Source of the DNA: Agriotes lineatus
Taxonomy: Eukaryota > Arthropoda > Insecta > Coleoptera > Elateridae
Length of the DNA stretch: 64,000 nt
NCBI GenBank assembly: GCA_940337035.1
Contig: CALNHX010003328.1
Coordinates: 62,001-126,000, forward strand
Direction: 5' to 3'
Shown: positions 1-12,351 of the stretch, piece by piece
Layout of the letters: every line of letters starts with the position of its first letter
How positions within the stretch are numbered: position 1 is the first letter of the stretch
Translations under genes and position numbers: made by a program
The notes under the pieces: model-generated
What the model saw: the letters and a program-made list of their open reading frames with translations, nothing else
Database searches by the model: none
What the model was told of the DNA's origin: nothing

Positions 1-880
1 AATCAAGGTGCGAGGGTGCCAACCTCTAAAGCTGCCTCAGCCCACGTTTTTGAATAGAGTCTAGGCATCTTTGAAGTTCGGGGAGCCAGCTCAGGGTGGA
101 AGTAAATTGGACAAACTGAAGTGGAGAGCTCTAATCTAGAGCTACATAGTGTCAAGACGACGGTGTTGGGGTCCAGTAAGGGTCTGCTGTGGTGATGTGA
201 GTTTTTGAACAAGATGGAGAGGACCTGAATGTTCTTGGAACAGTTTCTTAATAAGAGGCCGCTTTCTGGTTCAGCCGTTGATGTTAATCGCAATTTGTAA
301 ATCCATAAACGAAATCGATGTGAGAGGTGGACATGGAGAAAACCCAATTTAAACCAGCGATACGTGCAGCCAGTTGCCCGCATAAAAAGCCGCTAACTGC
401 AGGCCAAGTAATAGAAAAATTAGGTGCTTTAAGACCTGCTGGGGTCGTCGGTCTTCGAAAAATCCTTAGAAAGAGGGACATCTTCTGTCTTCAAAGGAGC
501 AGTGGAGTCGACTATTGCGGCCTCAGCAGGCCGATTGGGGCATTTCGCAGAAAAAGCGACGTGATCTCCACTGCATTTTCTGCACTTGGGCATTGCATAG
601 GTTTTGCAGGCGGAAGTGTTGTGGTCCCCTCCGCAAACTCTTCAAACAGACTTCCTCTCTTGGCAGCTGACGGTTAAGTGATCAAGCTTGAGGCATGTGC
701 CACATTGAATTGGTCGAGGTTTAGGAGGATTGGAGAGTTCTGCAGGGTATGAATGGCGAAACATTCGTAACCCGCTAAATAGTAGAGTGTCTAATGTGGA
801 TTGGTAACTGGTGACAATACGAAACAACCTGGTTTCCAGATCGGTGACCTTGGAACGGATACGCCAGGTGTCGAGCTGAG
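1..880 (-). pseudogene. Internally deleted LINE copy (gag zinc knuckles joined to RT tail)
   Basis: Read on the minus strand, bases 880 to about 235 match the gag zinc-knuckle and early endonuclease part of the LINE at 3881-7860 (compare 4590-5310). Bases about 230 to 1 match its reverse-transcriptase tail (compare 7230-7470). The middle, roughly 1.9 kb with most of the endonuclease and the RT core, is missing. The join lies near 225-240 in a short shared stretch (ttcaggtc). The gag part keeps CCHC spacing, as in QCGTCLKLDHLTVSCQERK. Frames are broken by stops. The copy is cut by the window edge on one side and by the Penelope-like remnant at about 880 on the other. Family assignment rests on by-eye alignment and is firm; the exact junction base is not. 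Confidence 0.8.
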
Positions 881-1940
881 ATGCTAGTAATGCTCAAAGA
901 TCTCTTGCCTACAGACCAAGTTAAATTTGTCGAAATTTGCTTGAAACACACTTACTTTAGTTGTAAGAATGAAATATATGCACAAGTCGAAGAAGCGGCT
1001 ATGGGTTCACCGCTATCATCTGATATCGCTAATATTTACATGAGGCATTTGAAACCAACGCTCTCGATCAAACGCAGTTAATACCGCTCTGCTGTTTAAG
1101 ATATGTAGATGATACCTTTGCCATCTGGTCACTCAGACGCCAGAGAATTAATCTGTTTTGAAAACACCTGAATTCTGTATATCCCAACATACAATTCACA
1201 ATGGAAATAGAGGAAAATTGCAGTATTCCGTTTCTAGACGTCCTGGAGAAACGTCAATCAGATGGTAGTTTCGGATATGCAGTCTATAGAAAGGTAACAC
1301 ACACTGACAGATATCTAAATGCTAACTCATACCATCAACTGCAGAAAGCAACAGTTTTCCAGGCCAGAGCGGTTCGTACCCCAGATGCAGAGAATCTAGA
1401 GAAAGAACGAATACACAACTACCGCCATACGAAAAGCACTAGACCAGACTATGAAACAAAAGGCTAAAGAAGAATCCTCACCTCCAAAACGCTAAGCGTC
1501 AAAAACTTCGTATGATAAGACAGGACGTGTCCTGAAACGATGCAACGTCAATGAACCAATGAAACTTTGGGTAACGGCTTCAGATCAGTGAAAAACAAAC
1601 TTTCAAGTTTAAAAACTGCTGGCGTATTTCGCATCCTTGTTCTTGCGGCTCGACTTACATTGGACAGACTGGTCGTTCCGTTGATCTAAGACTTCAAGAA
1701 CATAAAGGCGATTGCAAACACAAAGGCATCACAAAAGCAGCGGTAGCTGAGCATGCATTTACAAATGGGCGCACTTTACAATTTGAGCACGCTAAAGTAC
1801 TTGCCAGGATACCTCACTACTTCCCGCGAGTGATGCGTGAAGCCATAGAAATAGAAGAACATACAAATAATAAAAACAGGGAAGATGGTTTTAAGCTTAA
1901 TAATACGTGGACTCATGTAATACACGATCAATAGCATTAC
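881..1940 (+). pseudogene. Penelope-like element remnant (RT plus GIY-YIG endonuclease)
   Basis: The translated pieces are typical of Penelope-like retroelements. The RT palm segment is EEAAMGSPLSSDIANIYM near 990-1040, the catalytic motif is RYVDDTFAIW near 1100-1130, and the FLDVL...YRKVTHTDRYLNANS block lies at 1230-1330. A C-terminal GIY-YIG nuclease follows near 1640-1720 (CGSTYIGQTGRS and LRLQEHKGDCKHKG). The tail AREAIEIEEH-like segment runs to about 1935. The frame shifts between blocks and has internal stops, so no full protein can be made. The N-terminal half is missing because the element begins abruptly where the minus-strand LINE ends. A second, more complete member lies at 38826-40896. 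Confidence 0.88.
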
Positions 1941-2483
1941 AATCCCTATGCATAATACGGCCACGCCCCACAAATTACGCTGACCGTTATGGCTAATTTC
2001 GGCCTTTGGTGTGCGCAAGAGTGCGGGACGCCTTACTCCCCGCTGATATTGGCCATTTTTGCCTAATTGTTCCACATTTATTCAGTGTTATTAATGAAAT
2101 TTTATATTTTCACGTCCCTCCTGTCACCACCGGTCTTTAGTCACTGAACTATAAGCGATCGCACTGCATTAGTTGGACGCACAGATATTCAGGGCACTAA
2201 TTACAAGTCCAAAGGGTACATAAAATAAATGTGTTTATCATTTGTATCAAAACCAAGTGGTCATGAATTAAGCACACATATAAATAAAATCTGGTGTGAT
2301 ACACGCACACAACTTCCTTTTACAGTGATTTTATAATTGGCCAAAAATTTGATTTTAAATTTTTAAGCATTTGTCAACATTTTTAAAAAATTACAGTTTC
2401 TACAAAAACGGTGCAAAATAGAGAGTTAGGTAAAGAGACAAATCTTCTCTATAATTTTAAGCAGAATTCAAAAATGTAATAAT
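1941..2483. other. Unassigned sequence after Penelope-like remnant
   Basis: Bases 1941-2110 are moderately GC-rich and may be the 3' tail of the Penelope-like element. The remainder is AT-rich with only short frames. I see no gene here. Confidence 0.4.
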
Positions 2484-2955
2484 ATACCGGGTGTTCTATT
2501 TAAAATAGGAGTTAATAAAAAAATATTAAAAAAAACAAAATAAACCTATTTTGGAAGTATTCAACTGAAAAATCACCTATCTCACATCAATACCCATCAA
2601 AAATGTAATAAAAATGAAAAGATTGAAAAACATCGTTCCAGCCGTTTTTGAAAAAATCGCAAAAACTGGAAAATCAAGAGAGTAAACACCTACTTCCGGC
2701 TATGAGATTTTCTTCAAAAGCTTGCTGTCGCATCTACATAGTACACAAAACTTATATATGAAGTTTCAAATCCATACCTCTTTTCATTTTTGAGATATTC
2801 TGTTCACAGGCACACACACAGACACACAGACAAACCAATGAAAAAAATATGTTTTTTGGGTTCAGGGGACTCTGAAACGTGAATATCTGCTGAAAACTCA
2901 ATTTCGAATTTTTGGGGTGAATCCAATACTTCCTTTATTGTAAAAGGAAGTAATA
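2484..2955 (+). repeat. Hairpin-terminated short interspersed element, full-length copy
   Basis: It starts with the recurrent terminus GGGTGTTCTATTTAAAA, has an ACAGACACACAGACA microsatellite near 2810-2835, and ends in a hairpin at 2928-2951 (acttccttta and its complement) followed by aataa. Bases 2660-2955 recur in reverse orientation at 52439-52735. More diverged relatives with the same end structure are at 16985-17214 and 17992-18190. It has no coding capacity. It is a non-autonomous element of unknown class. Confidence 0.7.
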
Positions 2956-3880
2956 AGGGTGAGTAAACGTAAAAGCGCAACGTAGTACGCAGTTACATAT
3001 AGATGTACGCATATAAACACATACAGGAGTGAAAGCGAACATAAAAGGGCAAGGGGTACTACGTCACACAATGACGTAATAATCGTCGACACTTAGCTTT
3101 CCACAGGCCGTAGTGGCACACGTGATGTTTTACTGCAACGCAGCGCGACAAGCAGTCACAGTGCCACACACACAGAATACATATAACACACAGTAGAAAA
3201 GAAAAAAAAATATGTACAAAACGAAGACTAAGAAACTTATGCTACACTTACTTGCTAACCTAAACTAAATTGTCCTACACTAAGGGTCCCACACTTCACA
3301 AGCTATATAGTGGAGATGTCGCACTCAGGCGTCGACGAACGGCGCTGCTAATTTAGCGGATCTCGTGGTGGCCTGGATATTGGCGACGGCACGGAACGGC
3401 AGCTGGATTGCTCGGCGTATCCCGTGGTGCAACGACGGTGAGAGCGGCGAAAATCCGGAAGCTGCTGCTGACGTTCGGAGAGATGCTACTACTTGGGCCT
3501 CAATCCTTCCAATCCCAAGTAGTAACTGCCTTCTGAGTCCTATTACTGCTAAGAAGTGCCTTTGTTCCTAAAGCGAAGGGATTATATACAATTTGGCAGG
3601 CAGCCGCGGCTCCTATTGGTGACCTGGAGAAGCCGTCATTCATGAAGGCTCCACCCCGTTTTCAAAGATCGGCTGGTTCACCTGGTAACACTCCATCCAT
3701 TCTGTTGCCGGTGCGAGTGGTTTTGATATACCACTTCCTATTAAGAGTTTTGTCAGGCTCTCCAACCGTTCTGCAGTCGGTACGTGTGGTGTAATACCTT
3801 AATCAAGAACTGTTTCAGGTGTTCTTCCTCGCCTTCTTACGCCTGCTCAGCGCGGCGTAGACGGGGGTGCAACTTCCAAG
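2956..3880. other. Unassigned, partly GC-rich sequence
   Basis: Bases 3330-3880 are clearly GC-richer than their surroundings and lead directly into the gag frame of the next LINE, so they may be its 5' untranslated region. The short frames here (for example 3365-3571) match nothing I recognise. Confidence 0.35.
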
Positions 3881-4975
3881 ATGCCGGCCACACGCACGGT
3901 CCAGCCGAAGGTATCTTCATCGACGTCTCAGTCGCAACCCCCGACTACTGCTACTCTCCAAATGGTTTCACCATCTGATGCAGCCAACAATAGCGCCGCA
4001 AAACCCGCCACCGTCGCCTCTCAGTAAGCCCCACCTAGCTTCGCCGCGGCTATGTCCTCGAGACAAACTCGTTCCAAAGTTATCACCCTAGTCGAGAACC
4101 CCAGGACCCCGGTTTTCTCTCCCCCCGAAGTCACCGCATCATATCCTGCCCCGATCCAAAACGCATCCAAGCCCGACTCCAACCACTGAACTGTCGTCTC
4201 CAGCAGGTGCAACACCAGCTCCACGTTCTCCAATAGCTCTACTGGCTCAGCAACCGTTAAAACTTTTTTAATTTTTGGTCTTTCGAAGGAGGCCTCCACT
4301 CCCAAAGATCTTGAAGCTTACATTAGGAAAATTACCGGGCTTATCATCAATAACATCTCCGCCTTCAACAACGGCACTGCACTTGTCAGCTCCCCATACC
4401 CGATCTCGGAACCAAATCAGAATTCCCTTCTCACCAGCTTGGGCGTCCCTTAAGGATTTCTTCTCACTCCGGCCCATATCGCCGCAACATCGTTCCCCGT
4501 CTTTCTACGTTCTCCTACGTTTTGCGAGAAGTCGAATTAGACATCTCCGCCGAAGAGGTGTGGAAAGCCCTCCGCCAAGCTGGTCTTCAGTTCACCTGGG
4601 GCACTCGCTCCAAAGCCACCGATCAAGAAACCAGTTTGTTTCGTATTGTCACCAGCTCTCAATCCAACTTGGAGACCTTCCTCTCCAGCGGGCTACGAAT
4701 GTTTCACCATTCTTACCTTGTAGAATCATAATTCTCCCAAACCTCAACCAATTCAATGTGGCAGATGCCTCAAGTTTGACCACTCAATCTCCAGCTGCCA
4801 AGAAAGGAAGTGGGTTTGTGGAGTCTGCGTACGGGCCCACAATCCTTCTTCTTGCAAACTACATGCCACGCCCAAGTGCAGAAACTGCAACGGTGAGCAC
4901 GTCGTCTTTTCCGCGAAATGCGCCAATCGTCCTGCTGAAGCCGCAACACTCGACCCTACTACTCTCCTAAAGAGA
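3881..4975 (+). pseudogene. LINE ORF1 (gag-like, CCHC zinc knuckles), broken
   Basis: ATG at 3881 opens a Ser/Thr/Pro-rich stretch interrupted by stops near 4024 and 4187. Next comes an RRM-like segment (VKTFLIFGLSKEAS, near 4250-4300) and then a run of cysteine-histidine knuckles at about 4750-4925 (CGRCLKFDHSISSC, CGVCVRAHNPSSCKLH, CRNCNGEHVVFSAKC). In active elements this protein binds the RNA and helps form the ribonucleoprotein. Several frame changes are needed to read it through, so it is dead. The knuckle block is nearly colinear with the minus-strand copy at 330-880. Confidence 0.8.
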
Positions 4976-5379
4976 GCTGATGCCCCCTTTCTGAGAATTT
5001 CTCCAAGGCAGACGACCCCACTGTTCATAGAATCATTCGCTTTTTTATGAACACCCTCGCTAACCTATTTCCAGACCTCCGTGGCAGAGTTCAGCAGGTC
5101 TTAAAGCCTCTAATGTTCCAATTCTTTGGCTTGCGGTTTGCGGTTTCCTATGTGTGCAACTGGCTGCACGTATACCTGGTTTAAATTGTTTCTGCTACGT
5201 GTCCGCTTCTATCATTGATTGCCTTTTTGAATCTACAAATCAAGGCGATTAACACCAACGTCTGGACCAGGAATCGTCCTCTTATCGAGAACCTGTCAAA
5301 GCCGAGAACATTCACATCCCCTCCGTCACAGAGACCCATATGAAGCTCTCACAATCACTAACCCTTCCCAGTCCAGATC

Positions 5380-5970
5380 TTTCGCAAAGACGGCCCCAAA
5401 GAGCGCGCAGGTGTCGCTCTTGCCATCGATAATCGCCTTCCATCTTCATTGATAGAACTTCCAGTAGAATTTTCAGACCTTCACCGCTTCGTGGTGATGC
5501 TTCACACGCCGCTAAGCCCTATTTACGTCTTCAGTCTTGACGTCCCCCTTAATAATCCTCTTCCAGGAAACCTTCTGGAATTCGCCACCGCCCACCGCAG
5601 ATCCATTATCATGGGGGATTTTAACGCCAGAAATACTGCTTTTGGTGACACTCTCCCAAACATCAAAGGGGCCGAACTTACCAATTTCCGTCTTCTTCTA
5701 GACCTCTTCAGAATTTCCAACCAAACTCCGACATATACTTCAAATCTCGGATGCTCTATAATTGATCACATCCTCACTATTCATCGACTGGCACCACACT
5801 TCACTGCCGAAGCCTTCATTGGTACTTCTATCGCCAGCGACCAATTTCCTCTAGTAGCAGCGACAGACATCATGGCTTCTCCACCTCCTCACCAGGGTTT
5901 CAGGACCATTCTGGACTGGAACAACACTGGCTGGGATGACTTCCGGGTGTTTGTAGAAGATCGCTTTTAA
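5380..5970 (+). pseudogene. LINE endonuclease domain, broken
   Basis: This is an exonuclease-endonuclease-phosphatase fold fragment. It shows KDGPKERAGVALAI near 5390, the metal-binding MGDFNARNTAFGD near 5610-5650, the SIIDHIL block near 5755, and IASDQFPLVA near 5835. The last motif is normally SDH; here the catalytic His is Gln, so this copy would be inactive even if translated. The longest open stretch is 5449-5970, and the N-terminal part upstream is in other frames. Confidence 0.8.
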
Positions 5971-6239
5971 AATGTCCCGTCCCCCTCCAACACCGAAGAA
6001 GTTGATGTTACTGTCGGCCTTCTCTCCACTACCATCCAAAAGGCTGTTCAGCTATCGGTCTCTAGCAAAGTCATCAATATCAGCTGCCCAACTCTTCCAC
6101 CCCAAGTCATCGCCATCATCCTCGAAACACGGCGCCGTTATCGTCGTTTTATTCGAACCAGAGACCCCCAAATCAACACCCAACAACGCCGTTGTTCGCC
6201 TTAAAACCGCCACATTTCGGGAACAGCGGTCGTGAACAA

Positions 6240-7836
6240 TCTGCTCTGGAGGAAGCTGAGAGGGGTCACAGGGCAACTACGCTCTTCTTGAGTTCCCTTG
6301 CATCATGGTAGCAGGGTTGTGGTGGACCCTCAGCGACAACCCAACATCTTTTCCGACACCTTGGAACTGGTTCATCAAGTTTCGAATGACTTCAACTTTT
6401 CTCACGCTAACTACATCCAAGTTTATCGAAACCTTGCTGGCAATCCCAGTATTCGTCCACTTCACCTGATCCCCCAGTCCGGGCCATTCCTGAAATCAAA
6501 CGTTCTCTTTCCCATCGAGGAGCAGAAAGTCCCCGACGCGCTGTCCTCTGGAAAGAATACCACCCCCGGGCACGACGTTCTCACCCGTTGAACCCTTCGT
6601 CAACTTTCCGCTGTAGCAATCACCCTCCTCACATTGCTTTTCAACTTCTGCCTGCTGCTACCGAAACCCCGCAAGAACCCCCATTTTCCCTCATTTTATC
6701 GCCCAATCGCCCTTCTCAATATTCTGCTCAAAACCTTTGAAAAGATTCTTGCTTCCAGGCTTCGAAAAATTCTAGAGGATTACAACGTCATCAGCGACTT
6801 CCAATATGGCTTTCGCTCTCAAAGAAGCACCTCCAATCTTCAGCTTCAAACTGACGCCGCCATCAACTCCGTCAATGCCTCCTCGTCTCCATGCTGAACA
6901 TTGAGAGAGTTTTTGACTCAGTCATGTCCATCCTTTCTTTGACCGTACCATCAACGGTTATCTAACCTATCGCCAACAATAAGTCACAGTCCATGAAAAA
7001 ACTTCGAGGTCGTTCTCCTCGAGGCTCGATTCTCACTCCTCTGCTCTTTATTACTTTCTGCGCCGACATTCCCTTTCCGCGCAATCTAAGAGTCCAACTT
7101 CGTCAGTACGCAGATGACACCACTATCTGGGTCAAAGCCATCAGCAGCGTCCGCGCCTCCAATCTTCTGTCCCCGTCACTTCTGAGTCTCGAACGCTGGT
7201 TTCAGAGCTGGAGAATCAAACCCGAACAAAACTCAGGTCATCTTGTTCAAAAACCAACATCACCACAGCAGACCCTCACTGGACCCCAACAACGTCGCCT
7301 TGACACTATGGAACTTTAGGCTAGAGCTCTCCACTTCATTAACCTATCGGGGTGTCCAATTTACTTCTACCGTGAGCTGACCCCCCGAGCTTCAAAGATG
7401 CCTCGACTCTATTCAACAACGGAGTGTCATTCTCTCCGTGCTTCGAGGCAGCTTTGAAGGAGGCCGCCCTTGCACCCCCATCCATACGTACGAGACATTT
7501 AGTCGGCCCATTATTGATTACATTTTCATCTGTTTCAGCGCTTTACCTCGCTCCGACATGGAGAGGCTAAGGGCAAAGGAGAGGGCCGTCGCCAGAAAGA
7601 TTTTGCACCTAAACTTGTTTAATTCCTCTCATGAGGTTTGCGACCTTGCCGGCATCCCCCCTATAGACGAAACACTCTCCGAACTCCTAGGCCGATTTGT
7701 GCAAAGAGCGATAGAGCAGGACCACCATCACACCGTCACCATCCTCAAGACGTCAGCATTCCATCCCAGGAGGTCCAGAACGAAAAAGAGGCTTCCCCCA
7801 CCCATCATTCTCGGCGACGCTGAAGATCTAACCTAA
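6240..7836 (+). pseudogene. LINE reverse transcriptase domain, broken
   Basis: RT blocks appear in order but in changing frames: SFYRPIALLNILLKTFEKIL (near 6695), QYGFRSQRSTSNLQLQ (near 6810), the RGSILTPLLF block (near 7015-7055), and the catalytic QYADDTTIW (near 7105-7130). The thumb and C-terminal region runs to 7836 (RPIIDYIFICFSALPRSDMERLRAKERAVARKI and onward). The segment after about 6895 that should carry the palm Asp (AFD) is damaged. It corresponds to the RT tail kept at 1-230 on the minus strand. Confidence 0.82.
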
Positions 7837-8059
7837 GAGTTCGAGGACATCCTAGAAAACGTTCCTTTCAACCTTGGATGATCCCCACTTTAATGTACTA
7901 GTGTGTAAATATCCAATATCTTACGCTCAGTTTTTTGTAAAATGCAATATTTCAGGTCCAAAAATTTTATGTGCAAAGCCGAAAAGGAGTAGTCCCCTAA
8001 ACGGCAGTAGGTTAGGTTTATTATAATTAACTATATAAACTCTATGCATATAATCCCTT

Positions 8060-9430
8060 TAACGGTACAACTTAGTGCGGAAAGAACGGTTTATTAAACA
8101 GCTTTGACTTCGAAGATAACTCTAAAAGACAATTCTTCAACACTATAACAACACTGAAAGGGTGTACTATCAAAATGATTACGTACACAAATTTTGCTGA
8201 TTACAGATTAATTTTTGACATCCTAAAATTAGTCGGAGAAGCTCTAGAGGCAAACACTTCTTATCAATTTACGGCGATAAATAAGTCAAGGTTGGACAAT
8301 CGCAAGGAACATATCACCCTGCTACCTTGTTTCGTTAGAGCTGTGGGCGTTTTCAGTAACTACGATTTATCAGTATCCTTTGGTGTGGGCTGTTCCAAAA
8401 CCACGATGAATATCGCATATTATAAAAATACCGTCGATTTTTCAAAGGAGTGGTTATTACGGCTGCTATTATAACATCGATTATACCGTGGTTCGCCGCT
8501 GAACGACCCTCAGAGCAGTCAGTTTTCAAGAATTTCTCTACGTGCATGTCTGTTATTTAATCATTTACACTCAATAGCCCCACTTCTTTTTTTCTAAAAC
8601 TAGTACTTTCACAATTCTTAGAATATGATATCTATTTTATAGCATACTAAAGTATGATCAAAAATTATTTTCATCTAGTATGGCTATGGAATATATTCTA
8701 ATTTATGAATGCAACTACGTTTGTACTTAAATGTTAACTTTGGCATTTGATTTTTAAGTGACTTATAGTTGCATTTATAAATTAGGAAATATTCCATAGC
8801 CATACTAGATGAAAATAATTTTCGATCATAATATACTTTATAACGAATTTCAAGGAAAGTTAATCTGCGGTCTTACAGAGCCAGACAAAGCTTCAGTAGT
8901 GGAATTATTTGCAACAAATATGACAATGGTAGTTCACAGTTACGTGAATTAGAAAATAGCAGATTACACAAACAACTCAGTGCTTATTAAAACGCTAGAA
9001 AATGTAGTTACTGAAGATCCCATAAGCAGTCTGTATCACCTGTCTCCAGTCTCATGTTTTCGAAACAATACTACTTTCATGCAGTACTAGCTAAGTATTT
9101 TTTCAGCCTGAGATCAGGGATTGACATTATTGATCAAGATCCTGGGCTGGTAATTGTGGAAGCTATTATTGGTTTAAAAAAAGGTATTACTTTCTTTCTA
9201 TTTTTAACATAATTAGTAGAAGAATAATCGAAAGTTTCTTTGAGAGATTGCATTCTGGCGACGTAATACCGAATAAAATGCGAAAGTTGCAAAGTAATGG
9301 AAAATTTCCTCTAAAATTAAAAAAATTTTGTGCTGTTCTTATGTCGTGGATAATTAGGTTATTCATGGCACTATAACGGTGTTGGTATAAACAAGGAACG
9401 TCTTAAAGATCTATCATTTTTACTAGTATA
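8060..9430 (+). pseudogene. Ionotropic receptor (IR) pseudogene interrupted by a MITE
   Basis: Frame pieces follow insect IR architecture. The S1 ligand-binding half starts TLKGCTIKMITYTNFADY (near 8145) and runs through RLIFDILKLVGEALE. An M1-like hydrophobic stretch (VITAAIITSIIPWFAA, 8450-8500) lies after a frameshift. The M3 exit and S2 start read FQGKLICGLTEPDKA (near 8850-8890). S2 continues with VVTEDPISSLYHLSPVSC near 9010, and an IISRRIIESFFERLHSG block near 9210-9260 corresponds to RRIIESGFYEKIF of the intact IRs. An M4-like end follows (KKFCAVLMSWIIRLFMAL, about 9325-9375). Stops, frameshifts and the 174-bp MITE at 8655-8828 inside the M3 region kill it. It is diverged from the 49-63 kb IR pair and belongs to another IR lineage. 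Confidence 0.72.
8655..8828. repeat. 174-bp MITE with TA target duplication
   Basis: The long terminal inverted repeats begin TGATCAAAAATTATTTTCAT and extend through ctagtatggctatggaat. TA flanks both ends (8653-8654 and 8829-8830). It has no coding capacity and sits inside the IR pseudogene. A second 174-bp copy is at 9541-9714, and a larger relative is at 44315-44992. Confidence 0.85.
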
Positions 9431-9540
9431 AAGAGCCAATTGATAGCAGTGGAATAAACAGTAAAAATATAAAACGGTTTAGTAATAAATGATTAGAAAG
9501 CATGTAATCTTGTATTTGTGTATTTGTTTATGGTATATTG

Positions 9541-9714
9541 TGTTAAAAAATTATTTTCCTCTAGTATGGTTATGGAATTGTTTCTAATTTATGAATGCAA
9601 CTATAAGCCACTTAAAAATCAAATGTCAAGTGTAACATTTAAGTATAAACACAGTTGAATTTATAAATTAGGAACTATTCCATGGCCGTACTAGATGAAC
9701 ATAATTTTTGATCA
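9541..9714. repeat. Second 174-bp MITE copy
   Basis: It has the same length and terminal inverted repeats as 8655-8828, with scattered substitutions (for example cctctagtatggttatgg). The right TA target duplication (9715-9716) is intact; the left one has mutated. It lies about 110 bp downstream of the end of the IR pseudogene. Confidence 0.82.
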
Positions 9715-12340
9715 TACTTAGTTTCAAAATTAAAGTCTTTGTTTAATATAATGTAGATAATAAAGTACATTTCTCAGTGTCATACCTGCAGTTTGGGTCC
9801 CAACATTTTGTGTTAAGAAAATTATTAGGGGAATCTCTATTTTCGGCCTCCAACAAGCTTTAAAAAGGGTTCGGTAGCTCAGCGCAAAGGGTGGGTCTTA
9901 GACTAGAAAAGCAAGAGCTCGCTTGCGATAAGCAAATCCTAGTAAATACGCGGACACATTCTAGTTATTGTGAGAGGAACTACCTGGTGTTCATCAGTCG
10001 GTAATGTAATGTGAACCATTTACCAGGAAAGCTTTCGTCTCTGGCTCAATACTCAGATTTAGTCTACCTCGCCTGAAAATTCTATCTTACTTGAATGAAA
10101 ACGCATTTTGCTTCAGAAGAAATCAAACATTATGAAACCTTACACAGCTATTTTAAATAATATACCAAAATAGGCAAAGTGTGTTACAGCATAAAAACTA
10201 CTTTACGACAAAGGCGTCAATTTGTTACAATAGGAAATGAACTTTAAGACAAGACTGTCAGTTTGTTACATTATAAAATCGAGAAATTCTCAGACCGATT
10301 GCCCCAATCCCGTTCCGATGGGCTGTAACAAAAGTTGCCGGCTATGATGCAGTGGAAGGAGTGGTTCTTTACGATATTAATTAGGGCTACGACTCGGTAA
10401 ACAAAATAAAGATGTTAATTGCTAAGCGCCATCACTTTTCTGTTCAAATCGAGAAAACAACACAAGTGAGCTTATTCAGAAAGTGGAAGAAATTGCCCAC
10501 TTTTCTAATTTTACCTTGGCAATGTTTGAGCGGCGAACACAAACAGCTGAGTCAAACTTACCTTGATTTACATCCTCTTACAGCTGTCTGAATCTCTGTA
10601 CATCAAAAAAATACACAAAATACTCATGGAAACATCATAAATCTATTAATGAAAAACATAAATAATTAAAAATGAACTATATTAAACAAGGAAAATGTAG
10701 AGGTGACAAGGAACATTAAAAGAAAAAGAATTATTCGTTACAGTTAAAAATACTCGGAAAAGGTTAGTGAAGTTAATGGCGCTACGTTTAAACTAAACAC
10801 TGGCAGTAAAAATGACGACAAGTGATGTAACAACATCCACAAACGGTGACAACTTTAAATTTTCACAGATAAACTGCTTTACAACAATAAATCTTGACGA
10901 AAAATACTCAAAATTAACTTCAAGGCGGCAATTTCTGTTCAACATCTTAACATTTAAATTAACAACAATGCTGCGACATTTCTACCATCACTTGACGGTA
11001 TATTTACGCTCGTTACAATTCTTATAGACTGACGCAATACCTTCGAAAGAATTCAGCTGTTCTAGTAACGTTGTACAACCAAACTGCGGGTCGCGTCCAA
11101 GCTATTGCCTCCAAAAGAAACAACAGGAAACTGCATAGTTAAGCAGGTCTGGAGAGCATTATATCCCCAGGAAGGGTAAAACTGAAGGACGTACGAACGG
11201 CAGGGTTACGGTACGATACTCCTGACCCCGTTACAACGATAGTTTAGCACACAAACGAAATTTCCATTTAATATCAGCTTCGAACGTAATTGGAGGTGCC
11301 TACTCCACGATACAGATCCCCCGTATAACATTTATCAACACGTCACCTAACATAGGGCCTGACCAACCACACCTATATGGTTTCAATACTTTTTACAATT
11401 TTGAATTACTCGGCGAGGCAGCCGCTCCGCCATGGAAACAACGACGAATACTTGTAGACGGTCTTAGTGCCGGATGCTGAATGATTGCTCCGGGCTAAAA
11501 TCCTAAAGCCAAATGACTCCACGCACTTAACTTCCTACTCTGTGCAACTTATAGGAGCATACGAATGACGTCGAGTTGTTCAACATATTTTTGCTTACGT
11601 AGAAAAACCACCTGCAAACAAAGCAATCGCCACTCTAGAGTCGAAAACTCATAAAAAATATGATAAAGGCACATTGCGTCAAAGCATGCTAGGACAAAAC
11701 TAAATTAGATTTAAAACGCTGATCCTAACTACGCTATAAGACGTTAATATTCGAAATGAACTGAATTGGGTTTTGAAACCTTACTGATTGACAAAATGGA
11801 AATGTAATCAGAATTTTAAAATTTTGAAAATTATCGTCGTATTGGGTACTGCAACGAAAGAACCACATAATCTTATATTTTAGTTAAAAAAAGTAAATAT
11901 AGTTTAACTAGTGGATTAAACAAATTCAATTATAAATATAAAATCTTCCATTTTCCTTGCATCTCCGATTTACTAACTTGTATTTCAATTACGTTTCTAA
12001 CTTTAGAACCTTAGAGAAAAAGTTCAAACATTAAAAAATAAATATGCATTATAATTCACCGAATTTTTTAATATAGGTATTTCGAGTTAATTCCTAAAAT
12101 AGAACTTGTGCTACTCTAAACAACGATTTCCCATTAATATGTCCAATCTTAATTACAGTTTCAAATCTAATTTGAAGAACTGTAAGAAAACTTTGCCCTA
12201 TTACAGCTAATAGTTGAACAACGAAACAATATAAGTTATCACATTTAATTCGCATATTGATCTGTAATCAGCTTGACATCTATTTTAATATTTTAAAAAG
12301 TTATCATCGCATACAAGGCCCTGAAGTTCTAAATACCAAC
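9715..12340. other. Intergenic region between IR pseudogene and odorant receptor gene
   Basis: AT-rich sequence with only short frames (for example 10812-11027, with no similarity I recognise). A SINE-like head may lie near 9880-9960 (tcggtagctcagcgcaaagg), but I cannot define its ends. No gene is supported. Confidence 0.4.
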
Positions 12341-12351
12341 GACACGAAGTT

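Larger units (their letters stand above)
3881..7860 (+). mobile_element. Decayed Jockey-type non-LTR retrotransposon
   Basis: A gag-like frame with zinc knuckles, an apurinic-type endonuclease and a reverse transcriptase follow in the canonical order for a Jockey/I-group LINE without RNase H. Coding pieces are GC-richer than the flanks. All three parts contain stops and frameshifts. A second, internally deleted copy of the same family lies on the minus strand at 1-880. The 3' end is set where similarity and coding character stop (about 7860); no poly(A) tail or target-site duplication was identified. Confidence 0.82.

Noticed and set aside
10270..10400. Possible RT palm fragment (AVEGVVLYDIN-like translation)
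   Set aside because: Too short and without neighbouring RT motifs.
11085..11230. 5S rRNA-like stretch (ttaagcaggtctggagagc)
   Set aside because: Only a short internal-promoter-like piece resembles 5S; the rest does not match and no structure could be drawn.
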